Shown here: one piece after another, positions 38,473-47,631 of the stretch
How positions within the stretch are numbered: position 1 is the stretch's first letter
How the letters are laid out: each line of letters begins with the position of its first letter
From: Mammaliicoccus sciuri
Lineage (GTDB): Bacteria; Bacillota; Bacilli; Staphylococcales; Staphylococcaceae
Direction: 5' to 3'
Length of the DNA stretch: 64,000 nucleotides
NCBI RefSeq assembly: GCF_025561425.1
Contig: NZ_CP094824.1
Span: forward strand, 124,001-188,000
Notes under the pieces: model-generated
Databases searched by the model: none
Seen by the model: only the letters and a program-made list of their open reading frames with translations
Told to the model about the DNA's origin: nothing
Translations under genes and position numbers: made by a program

Positions 38473-38517
38473 GCCCCGAATATTGCAAGACGAGGATGAC
38501 TAGCAACATTCGGGGGC
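38473..38517. terminator. Hairpin downstream of the NAD(P)-binding protein gene
   Basis: Arms GCCCCGAATATTGC and GCAACATTCGGGGGC pair with one mismatch and one extra G. Its loop shares GAGGATGACTAG-like sequence with the repeat near 52570, so it may be a member of a staphylococcal intergenic repeat family acting as a terminator. Confidence 0.6.
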
Positions 38518-38533
38518 ATTGTTACACTCTATT

Positions 38534-39154
38534 TCAATATCCGATTCCAACGCGTGATTGAATAAATTCATTAGATGATATTTGATCGTAAACAAAGTCT
38601 GCTGTGTCTGGGACAGATATTTTCACAGCATGCTCTGGTAAGTAGTTTCGTTCGACTCTGTATTCTCCGATTCTTTCGCCATCTGGTAAATAGGTTGGGC
38701 ATACGATTGTCCAATCTAACTCTGAATCTTTAAGCATTGTATAAACTTTATGATGTTCTTCTGCTGCACGTGTTGTTCGTCTTTTAGATTCATTAGATTG
38801 ATAGCGCAGTAAATTCTCGTCAGTTCGGCTTTGTAATATGCCAGCAGTACCTACTGTAATGATGCGTTTAATGCCTTGTTGTGACATTGCTTCGATAATG
38901 AATGGCATAGCTTCTGATAAGGTAGTAGAGCCGTCTGTACTTAATGCACTTACAATCATGTCGTTATCTTCAGCTGCTTTTTGAATATCATTTGGATTTA
39001 GTACATTTCCTTCGATTAGTCTCACAGATTGATGATCGACGCTTAATTTATTTTTATCACGAACGAGCACGGTTACGTCATGACCGTCCGATAGCGCGTG
39101 TGTTAATACTTCTTGTCCAACTCTGCCTGTAGCACCTAAAATTAATATTTTCAT
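38534..39154 (-). CDS. NAD(P)-binding atypical short-chain reductase (NmrA/SDR5-like)
   Basis: 206 residues from the ATG at 39154 (AAAAGGAGC 7-15 bases upstream). N-terminal Rossmann motif GATGRVGQEV (8-17), VRLIEGNVLN, and VTVGTAGILQ near 98-107, followed by LDWTIVCPTYL, as in the atypical SDRs that bind NAD(P)H. Often a stress or redox sensor; substrate unknown. Confidence 0.88.
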   Translation of the reverse strand: MKILILGATGRVGQEVLTHALSDGHDVTVLVRDKNKLSVDHQSVRLIEGNVLNPNDIQKAAEDNDMIVSALSTDGSTTLSEAMPFIIEAMSQQGIKRIITVGTAGILQSRTDENLLRYQSNESKRRTTRAAEEHHKVYTMLKDSELDWTIVCPTYLPDGERIGEYRVERNYLPEHAVKISVPDTADFVYDQISSNEFIQSRVGIGY

Positions 39155-39247
39155 TTGTATTGCTCCTTTTAAAAAAGTTCTTATTTTAATGATAGACAAT
39201 TTCGGGTATATATACTAGACATCAAACTTTTGAAAAGGTGGTTCTGT

Positions 39248-39739
39248 ATGAAAATAAGTAAAATAGTGAAATACGCTGGTATCATTTCAGCGCCGTTAGT
39301 TGGTGGTAGACTAATCGGTAAATATGCAGTTCAAAATGCAAGAAAAGATTACTCTAAAAATAAAAAAACACCATTCTCACCACCGGGTTATATATTCCCA
39401 ATTGTATGGCCGATATTATATTTAAGCATGGGTATTGCTCATTCGATTATAACGAAAGAACGCGCAGCTAAATCAACACAGACAGCTTATTATAGTCAAT
39501 TAGGATTGAATTATTTATGGTCAATTCTGTATTTCAAATATAAATTAAGAGGCACAGCACTGATTGAAAGTTATGTATTATTGAGCGCAGTCATATTAAC
39601 AACTGTTCAATTTTATAAAGTGAATAAGACAGCAGGATTATTATTAATCCCATATGTTTGTTGGTCTGCTTATGCCTCATATTTAACAACAGGTAATTGG
39701 GCACTTAATAAAGATAACCCGAGATATACGGAGAAATAG
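39248..39739 (+). CDS. tspO: TspO/MBR family membrane protein
   Basis: 163 residues from the ATG at 39248 (AAAAGGTGG 8-16 bases upstream). Five hydrophobic helices with family motifs PFSPPGYIFPIVWPILYLSMG and NYLWSILYFKY, and a Trp-rich TM5 (CWSAYASYLTTGNW). Such proteins bind porphyrins and related tetrapyrroles; the role in staphylococci is unclear. Confidence 0.9.
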   Translation: MKISKIVKYAGIISAPLVGGRLIGKYAVQNARKDYSKNKKTPFSPPGYIFPIVWPILYLSMGIAHSIITKERAAKSTQTAYYSQLGLNYLWSILYFKYKLRGTALIESYVLLSAVILTTVQFYKVNKTAGLLLIPYVCWSAYASYLTTGNWALNKDNPRYTEK

Positions 39740-39781
39740 GGAATACACCTAGTAGGAAAAATACAATTAAACATATATTTT

Positions 39782-39811
39782 AAGCGGGATTACTCAATAG
39801 AGTACCCGCTT
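39782..39811 (+). terminator. Hairpin terminator after tspO
   Basis: AAGCGGG and CCCGCTT arms plus inner TACTC and GAGTA pairs. It has no long T tract. Confidence 0.6.
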
Positions 39812-39869
39812 GAAATATATCAATATACATATTAAACAGTTTGCATACTATACAGAAAAAGGTGACAAC

Positions 39870-40913
39870 ATGAAAAGTAAAATATTAATCGCTTTATCTG
39901 TTTTATTAAGTTTCCCTGTTTCAAACAATGAAGTACAAGCTGAAAATATACAAAAAGGTATTACCATAGACATCGCAAGAAAGTCATATTCTTTAGATAC
40001 CTTAAAAACCATCGTTAAACAGATACATAATCATAAAGGACAATACCTTCAATTACATTTTTCAGATGATGAAAATTACGCAATTGAATCAGAATATTTT
40101 GATCGTAAAAATTTTTCTAATCCATATTATTTAACAAAAGAAGATGTGAAATCACTTATTGAGTATAGTAATGATTTAAATGTAATGATCGTTCCAGATA
40201 TGGATTTTCCCGCTCATTCCAAAGCTTTTTTATCTTTGATTAAACAAAATGATGAATCGTTATATCATGAAATCATCAGTGACTATAGCGATAACACTTT
40301 AGATTTTTACTCAAATCATAAAGCAGTAGATGTTACGAATAGACAGATTGCTGAAATAACGGAGTTGTTTAAACAACCTCAATTTGCAGAACAACAACGC
40401 ATTGTACTCGGTGGAGATGAAGTCGCTGGTGGAGGTGAGCATCAAAAAAGCTTTATAGAATATATGAATCAAATAGGGGATTATGCATTTCAACAAGGAT
40501 ATAAGCCACAAATGTGGAATGATATGGTCACACATGAAGGGGTAAAGTCTTTAAATAATCATTTTTCAATACTATATTGGAAGCAAAATGAAAACAGTAA
40601 ATCTAATTTAACTGTTGAAGACTTTGATCAATATCAGTTTGATGTATATAACTATAATTATTATTCATTATATTTCTTACCCTCAAAAAAATTTAGCCAG
40701 GAAGATATTAATGAACAGGCTGACTATATAGGTTGGGCATATGCGTATAACAAGTTTTATTATATTAAGAATCCTTACAACGAAGTGAAACGTCAAAATG
40801 TTAAAGGTTCTGCTTTGTCATTTTGGGGTGAACATGCAACTGATATGACACAAGAAGAATTGATTAATCAAGAAGTACCTTTGATTAAAGCATATTTCAA
40901 TATAAAAAAATAA
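39870..40913 (+). CDS. Secreted GH20 hexosaminidase, dispersin-B-like
   Basis: 347 residues from the ATG at 39870 (AAAGGTGAC upstream). Signal peptide to about A24, no anchor, so exported. The GH20 (beta/alpha)8 domain follows: ITIDIARKSYSLDTLK, LHFSDDENYAIES (54-75 region), IVPDMDFPAHSKAF, the catalytic pair D183-E184 in LGGDEVAGGG, QMWNDM, and YNYNYYSLYFLPS. These match dispersin B of Aggregatibacter, which cuts beta-1,6-linked poly-N-acetylglucosamine (PNAG), feature by feature. icaADBC, which makes PNAG, begins 1.2 kb downstream. Activity on PNAG is inferred from this similarity. Confidence 0.9.
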   Translation: MKSKILIALSVLLSFPVSNNEVQAENIQKGITIDIARKSYSLDTLKTIVKQIHNHKGQYLQLHFSDDENYAIESEYFDRKNFSNPYYLTKEDVKSLIEYSNDLNVMIVPDMDFPAHSKAFLSLIKQNDESLYHEIISDYSDNTLDFYSNHKAVDVTNRQIAEITELFKQPQFAEQQRIVLGGDEVAGGGEHQKSFIEYMNQIGDYAFQQGYKPQMWNDMVTHEGVKSLNNHFSILYWKQNENSKSNLTVEDFDQYQFDVYNYNYYSLYFLPSKKFSQEDINEQADYIGWAYAYNKFYYIKNPYNEVKRQNVKGSALSFWGEHATDMTQEELINQEVPLIKAYFNIKK

Positions 40914-40918
40914 AAATC

Positions 40919-40953
40919 ATAACGATTGCCTTGATTGTCTGAGCAGTCGTTAT
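40919..40953. terminator. Hairpin between GH20 gene and small gene
   Basis: Arms ATAACGATTGC and GCAGTCGTTAT pair with one G-U pair. It lies between convergent genes. Confidence 0.7.
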
Positions 40954-40969
40954 GACGGTATATAGCGAA

Positions 40970-41137
40970 TTATTCTGAAGATTGAGCCTCCAACTTTTCT
41001 AGGATGCCTTTAATAATTTCTTTCTCATCTGATAAATTAAACTCTTCAGATGAGATTTTTTGGCTAATAGACTGTGAAACATATAACAAATCATCACTAA
41101 TATCTTCATAATAGCCTTTCCCGCTGTTATTAACCAT
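40970..41137 (-). CDS. Small conserved-looking protein of unknown function
   Basis: 55 residues from the ATG at 41137 with AAAGAGGTAG 4-13 bases upstream; a longer frame reads into AT-rich noncoding sequence. Acidic and helical, no transmembrane segment (DISDDLLYVSQSISQKISSE). I do not recognise it. From 41138 to 41400 I see only an AT-rich stretch and a hairpin near 41366-41393 (CCATATC and GATATGG) that may end the icaR transcript. Confidence 0.6.
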   Translation of the reverse strand: MVNNSGKGYYEDISDDLLYVSQSISQKISSEEFNLSDEKEIIKGILEKLEAQSSE

Positions 41138-41400
41138 GGTTCTACCTCTTTCTCTAGTATAGCTATATATGTAATACCCAAAAAATATAAAATAATAACA
41201 AAAAAAGTAATTAAAATATTGGATAAACAAAATGATAATTAATTTGTTTACTTACCGAAACGAATTACACACAAAAAGAATGGTTTTGAAAAAGAATTAA
41301 AGTTAATGTGTATTTTGATTTTGCGGAACTTTTTATAAATGATTAACCAATATAAAAAACACACCATATCCTAATTGATATGGCGCGTTATTATAAGTTT

Positions 41401-41972
41401 TTATGAATTATCAGCATTGGACTGATTCATTAATATTTTAATATGTTGATCAAATTCTTTTATGATATTCTCGGGTGTGACGTTATTTTGTACAAATGAT
41501 TTTCTATAAAGCCATCCGTATACAAACATATTAATAAATAAAATAAAATCTTCACGATTTATATTGAATTCACTATTTTTATGGATATCTACTAATTTAC
41601 TGTTAAATACGACTGCAAGTTCTTTATTATGCTCTAAAATCATCTCTGTAAAGTTAGATGGTGCAAATGATAATTGAATGTAGAACTTAACTAAATACTC
41701 TGAATCATAAATATATTCTTGAAAAACTTTGTGAGTTCTTCATGAGCATTATGAGGCTTTGTATCAATACTTTTGATTAATTTCATATCTTTATTCATAC
41801 ATCTTTCAATACATTGTTCATACAATTCATCTTTACTATTGAAATAGTTATATAAACTTGCTTTTTTAATACCTAATTCATTGGCAATATTATTTAGTGA
41901 TGTTCCATAATAGCCCATTTCAGAAAAGGTTCTCATACTTATTTGAATGAGTTTCTCAGATGTATTATTCAC
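41401..41972 (-). pseudogene. icaR: icaR repressor gene with a frameshift
   Basis: TetR-family regulator read divergently from icaA, the position of IcaR in other staphylococci. The N-terminal HTH is intact (YYGTSLNNIANELGIKKASL) but the frame stops after residue 93. Adding one base near 41719-41721 (AAG to AAAG on the coding strand) joins it to FYIQLSFAPSNFTEMI and the rest of the ligand domain, ending at 41401, for about 190 residues. GTG start with AAAGGAGG about 10 bases upstream. The DNA-binding half alone is unlikely to dimerise. A sequencing error is the other explanation. Confidence 0.88.
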
Positions 41973-42069
41973 TTCATTTGCCTCCTTTACTTCCTATGAA
42001 TAACTATACAGTAAAATACACTAAAAATCACTCGTAAAAACGTTTACATTTAACACAATAAATTACACA

Positions 42070-42122
42070 TTGCCTTTTTCTCTGAAAATGATATACTATT
42101 TTTACAAACTATCGTTCGTTAG
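42070..42122 (+). promoter_or_regulatory. icaA promoter and IcaR-like operator
   Basis: TTGCCT (42070-42075) and TATACT (42092-42097) are 16 bases apart. The near-palindrome CTATCGTTCGTTAG (42109-42122) lies just before the icaA ribosome site, where IcaR binds in S. epidermidis and S. aureus. The operator call is inferred from position and symmetry. Confidence 0.7.
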
Positions 42123-42133
42123 GGAGAAAGATT

Positions 42134-43366
42134 ATGGAAATTTTATTATTATTTTTTATCGTTTATCCAATAGCTATGTCAATTTTTTGGATAATCGGAA
42201 CTTTGATTTACTATGTTTTTATTGAAAGAAAGTTGGAAGCTAAGCATATTAACTATCAACCGCAAGAAGGGATTTCATTTATTATCGCTTGTTACAACGA
42301 AGCGAGTACCATTGCAGACACGATTAAGAATTTAAATGACCTCTCATATCCGATTAAAGAAATTATTGCTGTTAATGATGGGAGTTCGGATCATACTAAG
42401 GCAGAATTATTAAGACTTAAACAAGTGTACAAAATTAAGTTTATTAATTTAGAGGAAAATAGGGGTAAAGCAAATGCGTTAAATGTTGCAGCTCAATATG
42501 CTCAATATCCATATTTGATGTGTGTGGATGCAGATACGATTATCGACGATGATGCACCGTATTATATGGTGGAAAGTTTGGTTGATGATCCAACAATTGG
42601 AGCAGTAACTGGGAACCCACGTATTAGAAATAAATCTACTTTACTAGGGAAAATTCAAACAATCGAATATGCAAGTATGATAGGCAGCATAAAGAGAGAA
42701 CAAACGATTAACGGGTTTGTTAATACGATATCTGGTGTGTTTACGCTATTTAATAAAAAAGCACTAGAAAAGAATCAATATTGGGATACGGACATGATTA
42801 CTGAAGATATTGCGGTGTCATGGAAGTTTCATTTATCAGGATACAAAATAAAATATGAACCGAGAGCGTTATGTTGGATGCTTGTTCCTGAAACATTTAA
42901 GGGGTTATGGAAACAAAGGGTAAGATGGTCCCAAGGTGGACATGAAGTGATTTTAAGAGATTTTAAGAACATGTTTAAAGTAAGAAACGTTTCATTATGG
43001 TTGTTATTTATTGAACAAATTCTTTCTGTAATATGGGTATATGGCATAGTTGTTATCTTATGTTACACACTACTTCGATTAAACTTCTTGGATTACTACT
43101 TCTATAATTATCAATTAAATATCTTTTTAATATCAGCATTCTTACTGACGTTTATTAACATTATTCAATTTACTATTTCTTTATTGATTGATAGTAGATA
43201 TGAAAGAAAAAATAATTTATTTCTCATATTTTTAAGTTGGTATCCAACTTTTTATTGGTTAATCAATGCGATTGTCGTCGTAGTTGCATTTCCAAAAGCA
43301 CTTAAAAGAAAAAAAGGAGAGTTTGCTACATGGACAAGTCCAGACAGAGGGAACATAAAAGAGTAG
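42134..43366 (+). CDS. icaA: PNAG glycosyltransferase IcaA
   Basis: 410 residues. GT2 membrane enzyme that polymerises UDP-GlcNAc into beta-1,6-PNAG. Visible: N-terminal hydrophobic segment (3-28), FIIACYNEASTIADT, NDGSSDHTKAE, DADT, ITEDIAVSWK (catalytic Asp), QRVRWSQGG (QxxRW), then helices near 285-310, 320-345 and 365-390. GGGAGAAAG precedes the ATG. icaD starts inside its 3' end (37-base overlap). Confidence 0.96.
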   Translation: MEILLLFFIVYPIAMSIFWIIGTLIYYVFIERKLEAKHINYQPQEGISFIIACYNEASTIADTIKNLNDLSYPIKEIIAVNDGSSDHTKAELLRLKQVYKIKFINLEENRGKANALNVAAQYAQYPYLMCVDADTIIDDDAPYYMVESLVDDPTIGAVTGNPRIRNKSTLLGKIQTIEYASMIGSIKREQTINGFVNTISGVFTLFNKKALEKNQYWDTDMITEDIAVSWKFHLSGYKIKYEPRALCWMLVPETFKGLWKQRVRWSQGGHEVILRDFKNMFKVRNVSLWLLFIEQILSVIWVYGIVVILCYTLLRLNFLDYYFYNYQLNIFLISAFLLTFINIIQFTISLLIDSRYERKNNLFLIFLSWYPTFYWLINAIVVVVAFPKALKRKKGEFATWTSPDRGNIKE

Positions 43367-43647
43367 AATCAAATTTAAATATTTTTAGAGAGTCAATCGT
43401 ATTTATAGCATCATCAATATTATGGCTATATTGCATAACAGTATTATTTGTAATGGTAGGTTCGTTATTACCGATTGACAATCATTTTATACAAATTGTA
43501 AGAGTAATATTGAATCTTGAGAAAGGTGACATTGTCTCGATTTTTAATTATTTTGTGATTGGGTCAATTATCATTGCAGTATATCTGATGATTACGTTTC
43601 TATTCAACGTTAGAAGAAAGAGAGCTGTACCACATGAGTATTATTAA
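43330..43647 (+). CDS. icaD: IcaD, accessory subunit of PNAG synthase
   Basis: 105 residues, two transmembrane helices (about 21-49 and 69-92) with a cytoplasmic start and end, as in known IcaD. AAAGGAGAG 10 bases before the ATG. Needed for full IcaA activity. Confidence 0.92.
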   Translation: MDKSRQREHKRVESNLNIFRESIVFIASSILWLYCITVLFVMVGSLLPIDNHFIQIVRVILNLEKGDIVSIFNYFVIGSIIIAVYLMITFLFNVRRKRAVPHEYY

Positions 43648-44500
43648 GATTAGTCTTAAGTGGTTGATGACTCTAGCTTTATTATTATTCATGTTCATTT
43701 CTAGTGATCAATCAGCACTTGCTAAGAAACAAAAATCACTTGGTGGCGAGAAAAATGGATGTCTTGCATTAAACTATCACCGCGTACGAGAAGACACATG
43801 GATAGATAAATTGCTATCAGCATTTTCAAATAGTAAAGAATTAAAAATTTATAGTGTCACTGACACGCAATTCGAATCTCATATTAAATGGTTAAAAGAA
43901 AAAAATGCTCAATTTGTATCTTTAGATGAATTCATTCATTACAAAGAAAAAGGTAAGTTCCCTAAAAATTGTGTGTGGTTAAATTTTGATGATATGGATC
44001 AAAGTATTTATGAAAATGCCTTTCCAATTATGAAAAAATACGATGTCCAAGGAACTGGGTTTGTAATAACGGATCATGTAGGTGACCCTGACTTTCATAA
44101 TATTCGTATGTCGCCTAAAAAAGAATTACTCAAAATGAAAAATAGTGGTCTATGGGATTTTGCCTCGCATACACATGATATGCATACTATGAAAAAAGAA
44201 AAATCAAAATTAGTATCATATGCTGAAAAGGGGAACATTAAACAGGATATCGATAAAAGTACGAACTATATTAAAGATGAACTAGATGGAAATGAACAAG
44301 CGATCGCATATCCGTACGGTCAAGCAAACGATAAATTAATTAAACAACTTGATCAAGATACATCAATCAAGTATGGATTTACATTGGAAGAAAAAGCAGT
44401 TGTTCCTGATAGTGATAATTTTTATATTCCAAGAGTTATGGTAAGTGATGATGCTTTTAACAAGCTTGTTAAGAAATGGGAAGGATTTAATCATGAGTAA
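43634..44500 (+). CDS. icaB: PNAG N-deacetylase IcaB
   Basis: 288 residues. Signal sequence to about A30; secreted or surface polysaccharide deacetylase with NodB motifs NFDDMD (Asp metal site) and SHTHDMH (His metal site), and YPYGQAND. It removes some acetyl groups from PNAG, giving positive charge needed for surface retention. Overlaps icaD by 14 bases. Confidence 0.95.
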   Translation: MSIIKISLKWLMTLALLLFMFISSDQSALAKKQKSLGGEKNGCLALNYHRVREDTWIDKLLSAFSNSKELKIYSVTDTQFESHIKWLKEKNAQFVSLDEFIHYKEKGKFPKNCVWLNFDDMDQSIYENAFPIMKKYDVQGTGFVITDHVGDPDFHNIRMSPKKELLKMKNSGLWDFASHTHDMHTMKKEKSKLVSYAEKGNIKQDIDKSTNYIKDELDGNEQAIAYPYGQANDKLIKQLDQDTSIKYGFTLEEKAVVPDSDNFYIPRVMVSDDAFNKLVKKWEGFNHE

Positions 44501-45533
44501 AGGAAGATATATTGAATTTATATATTTAAGAACATTTTTATGTTTATTAATTGTACTAACACATGTTTTTACCGAGTTTACAAATACAAATGAACCTGAT
44601 AATTTACAATTACAAGTCTTATATTGGCTCAGAATGATCTTTATTATCGGGACACCTTCATTTATTATATTGTCTCAACTATTAACGACGCTAAATTATA
44701 ATGATAAATTAAAAACAGGCTATTTAAGAACAAGATTAAAATATATATTATTACCTTATTTAATTATGGGTGCATTCTATAGCTATTCTGAATCACTTAA
44801 ATTAAATGATTCATTTATAGCGCAATACACAGAAAATGTTATTCAAGGTAATTGGTATGGCTACTTTATTGTAATCATTATTCAGTTCTTCTTGCTAAAT
44901 TGGATTATCTATCGAATAAACGCAAAAATACTTTTTTCAAAATGGAGTCTTGTCATTTCGTTCATAATTAATACAATCTATTTGTATAGCTACCAAAATA
45001 TTGAACCTGTTAGAGAATTTATAAGTCACTATTATCCATTTAGTCCTGAAACATTTATAATTGGTTGGTTATTTTATTACTTTTTAGGTTCATACGTAGG
45101 TCATAATTATCAAGCCATTAAAGCTTTCATATCGAAATACATCGCTTTAATTGTATTTTTAGCTATTGCTGCATACATAGCTTTTGTATTTGTAGGAGAA
45201 CATGATTATTGGATGGTTAGTAGTATGGACTATCGTATTTTATTATATATCACTTTTGCATTTTTAATTTTAATTAACTTTAGCACACAGTTTGATGAAT
45301 TTATGTTTAGTTCTGTTGAATTGATTAGTAGATATTCATTTTTCGTTTATTTATTACATCCGATTATATTGGAATATATGTTCCAATATACAAGTATATT
45401 TGAAGAACAGACATTCATCTTTATTCCAATATCTTTACTGTTTATTGTGGGATGTTGTCTCGGGATTGGTATTTTATTAAGAGAATTTCAAATTTTTAAA
45501 TTCGTAATGGGCAGACAACCTTACAACAAATAA
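44493..45533 (+). CDS. icaC: IcaC, membrane acyltransferase-3 family
   Basis: 346 residues from the ATG at 44493 (GGAAGG 9-14 bases upstream); overlaps icaB by 8 bases. About ten transmembrane helices. Acyltransferase_3 signature YIEFIYLRTFLCLLIVLTHV at the N-terminus with conserved Arg and His. Export or O-succinylation of PNAG is the role proposed for IcaC. No tandem-repeat phase switch is visible. Confidence 0.94.
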   Translation: MSKGRYIEFIYLRTFLCLLIVLTHVFTEFTNTNEPDNLQLQVLYWLRMIFIIGTPSFIILSQLLTTLNYNDKLKTGYLRTRLKYILLPYLIMGAFYSYSESLKLNDSFIAQYTENVIQGNWYGYFIVIIIQFFLLNWIIYRINAKILFSKWSLVISFIINTIYLYSYQNIEPVREFISHYYPFSPETFIIGWLFYYFLGSYVGHNYQAIKAFISKYIALIVFLAIAAYIAFVFVGEHDYWMVSSMDYRILLYITFAFLILINFSTQFDEFMFSSVELISRYSFFVYLLHPIILEYMFQYTSIFEEQTFIFIPISLLFIVGCCLGIGILLREFQIFKFVMGRQPYNK

Positions 45534-45543
45534 ATATTTAAAT

Positions 45544-45586
45544 AAAAAAGCAAGTTATCTCACAAACGAGGTAACTTGCTTTTATT
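45544..45586. terminator. Bidirectional terminator between icaC and brnQ
   Basis: Arms AAAAAAGCAAGTTA and TAACTTGCTTTT with loop around TCTCACAAACGAGG. Confidence 0.9.
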
Positions 45587-45590
45587 TATA

Positions 45591-46946
45591 TTATGCTGTT
45601 TTGTATGATGATTTTTTAAATTGATATACGATGAAGCCGATGATAAATCCGACAACTGCTGGTAACACCCAGCCCATTCCAATCGTGAAGAATGGTAAGA
45701 ATTTTTCGCCAAAAGTGATAACTGCATGTGCAAAACCTGTATTTGCGATGAATCCAGGACTTGCTTTAATGCCATCAACAAATGAAGCGATCAGTGTAAA
45801 ATATGTCGTAAATTGATAAACAATTTTTGAATGATTAAAGAATGAACTGAATAATGTTAGCAAAATAATTGTAATCGCTAATGGATATAAAAACATTAAT
45901 ACTGGTGTAGAGTATTCAATAATTTTTGTTAAACCAACATTAGCAAATATACATGAAATAATACTTACAACTGTTGCAAACATTAAATAATTTTGTTTTG
46001 GAAATAGTTCTGTGAATGTTTCTGAAAAGGCTGTGATTAAGCCTATAGCAGTCTTTAAACAAGCTACGATAATGATAAGTGATAGTAATATGATGCCGTA
46101 ATCACCTAAATAATATCGTGCGATTTGAGCTAAAGCTATGCCACCATTTTCACTCGCTTTGAAATGACCTAAACTCATCGTACCCATAAATGCTAATAAA
46201 CTATAAATAATACCCATTAAAATAATGCTAATTGTACCAGATTTAAATGTTTCTTTCGCAATATGATTTGGGTTTGTAATACCTAACTTTTTAATAGTGG
46301 ATACGATAATAATACCGAATGCCAGTGCAGCTAAAGCATCAAGCGTATTATAACCATCAATGAAACCTTTTAATAACGCGCTATTTTCATAATCAGGACT
46401 AATATTAGCATTTGATACTTGTCCAATTGGATTAATAAACGCTAATAAAATCAATAAGCCTAAAAGGACTAAAAATACAGGATTTAAAAATTTACCGATA
46501 TATTCTAGAATTTTTGAAGGTTTTTTTGAGAAAAACCAAGCAACTAAGAAGAATAAAATACTAAATATCGATAAATATAATGTGACAGATGAATCTGAAA
46601 TAAACGGTGTAAATGCAATTTCAAACGATGTCGTCGCAAGTCTAGGTAACGCATAAAGCGGTCCAATTACAAGATAAAGTAATATTGTGAAGATATAAGC
46701 GTATTTGCGATTCACACGTGTCGTTACTTCAAAAATACCATGCGTCTTAGAAATACCAATTGCGATAATACCTAAGAACGGTAAACCAATCGCAGTAATT
46801 AAGAAACCAATATTGGCCGTTAAAACATTCGATCCCGCCAATTGACCTAAATGAATAGGGAAAATTAAATTACCCGCTCCAAAAAATAAGCCAAAAAGTA
46901 AGGATCCAATATATATATTTTCTTTAAAAGTCAGTTTGTTTTTCAT
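45591..46946 (-). CDS. brnQ: Branched-chain amino acid:cation symporter BrnQ
   Basis: 451 residues, 12 hydrophobic helices. LIVCS family: [20 protein letters not shown] at the N-terminus is diagnostic, and [18 protein letters not shown] in the middle. Takes up Leu, Ile and Val with Na+ or H+. Start ATG with AGGAG about 9 bases upstream. No T-box or other leader structure seen in the 90 bases upstream. Confidence 0.95.
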   Translation of the reverse strand: MKNKLTFKENIYIGSLLFGLFFGAGNLIFPIHLGQLAGSNVLTANIGFLITAIGLPFLGIIAIGISKTHGIFEVTTRVNRKYAYIFTILLYLVIGPLYALPRLATTSFEIAFTPFISDSSVTLYLSIFSILFFLVAWFFSKKPSKILEYIGKFLNPVFLVLLGLLILLAFINPIGQVSNANISPDYENSALLKGFIDGYNTLDALAALAFGIIIVSTIKKLGITNPNHIAKETFKSGTISIILMGIIYSLLAFMGTMSLGHFKASENGGIALAQIARYYLGDYGIILLSLIIIVACLKTAIGLITAFSETFTELFPKQNYLMFATVVSIISCIFANVGLTKIIEYSTPVLMFLYPLAITIILLTLFSSFFNHSKIVYQFTTYFTLIASFVDGIKASPGFIANTGFAHAVITFGEKFLPFFTIGMGWVLPAVVGFIIGFIVYQFKKSSYKTA

Positions 46947-47037
46947 GATGATAAATTTCTCCTATTTTTTTAATCAACTTCACTATCTTAATGCGTATTG
47001 TAAGAAGATGTCAAATGGGTATTGGGGATAAACAAAG

Positions 47038-47079
47038 AAAGAGCCTAGAACAACGATGAATGCTGTTCTAGGCTCTTTT
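47038..47079. terminator. Rho-independent terminator between repeat array and brnQ
   Basis: Arms AAAGAGCCTAGAACA and TGTTCTAGGCTCTTT. It would end minus-strand transcripts from mvaA before brnQ. Confidence 0.88.
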
Positions 47080-47096
47080 ATGATTTTATTGTGGCG

Positions 47097-47621
47097 CTAA
47101 CGTTCAAGACTCAAAAACAAGATCGTTAGAAATTCTAACGTCCAAGAAAGCGAAACAAGATCGTTAGCGCACCGAATCGTAGGTGAAATAGTGTAAATAT
47201 GCTCTAAATGAGCTGTCTAACGCTCAAGACTCAAAAACAAGATCGTTAGAAATTCTAACGTCCAAGAAAGCGAAACAAGATCGTTAGCGCGCCGAATCGC
47301 AGGTGAAACGGTGTAAATATACTCTAAATGAGCTATCTAACGCTCAAGACTCAAAAACAAGATCGTTAGAAATTCTAACGCTCAAGAAAGTGAAACAAGA
47401 TCGTTAGCGCACCGAATCGCAGGCGAAATAGAGTAAATATACTCTAAATGAGCTATCTAACGCTCAAGACTCAAAAACAAGATCGTTAGAAATTCTAACG
47501 TCCAAGAAAGAGAAACAAGATCGTTAGCGCGCCGAAATGTAGGTGGAATAACGTAAAAATACACTAAATGAGCTATCTAACGATCAAGAAACGAAAACAA
47601 GATCGTTAGCGCACCGAATCT
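47097..47621. repeat. Tandem array of 120-bp units made of hairpins
   Basis: Four units of exactly 120 bp (starting 47097, 47217, 47337, 47457) and a shortened fifth at 47577. Each full unit has two copies of a hairpin of form CTAACG-NNC/NTC...GATCGTTAG, then CGCRCCGAAT and a spacer ending CTAAATGAGCT. The last unit has the perfect arms CTAACGATC and GATCGTTAG, so nine hairpins in total. Units are more than 90 percent alike. It fills the region between mvaA and brnQ; I see no open frame in it. Confidence 0.92.
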
Positions 47622-47631
47622 CACCAAATTT

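Noticed and set aside
39230-39247. Upstream ATG extension of tspO
   Set aside because: It would contain the ribosome site of the better ATG at 39248.
47097-47621. CRISPR array
   Set aside because: Repeat units are contiguous with no unique spacers, and similarity runs over the full 120 bases; no cas genes in the window.
47097-47621. Cluster of IcaR binding sites, because CTAACG/CGTTAG resembles the icaA operator
   Set aside because: Only six bases are shared and the spacing differs; chance similarity is more likely.
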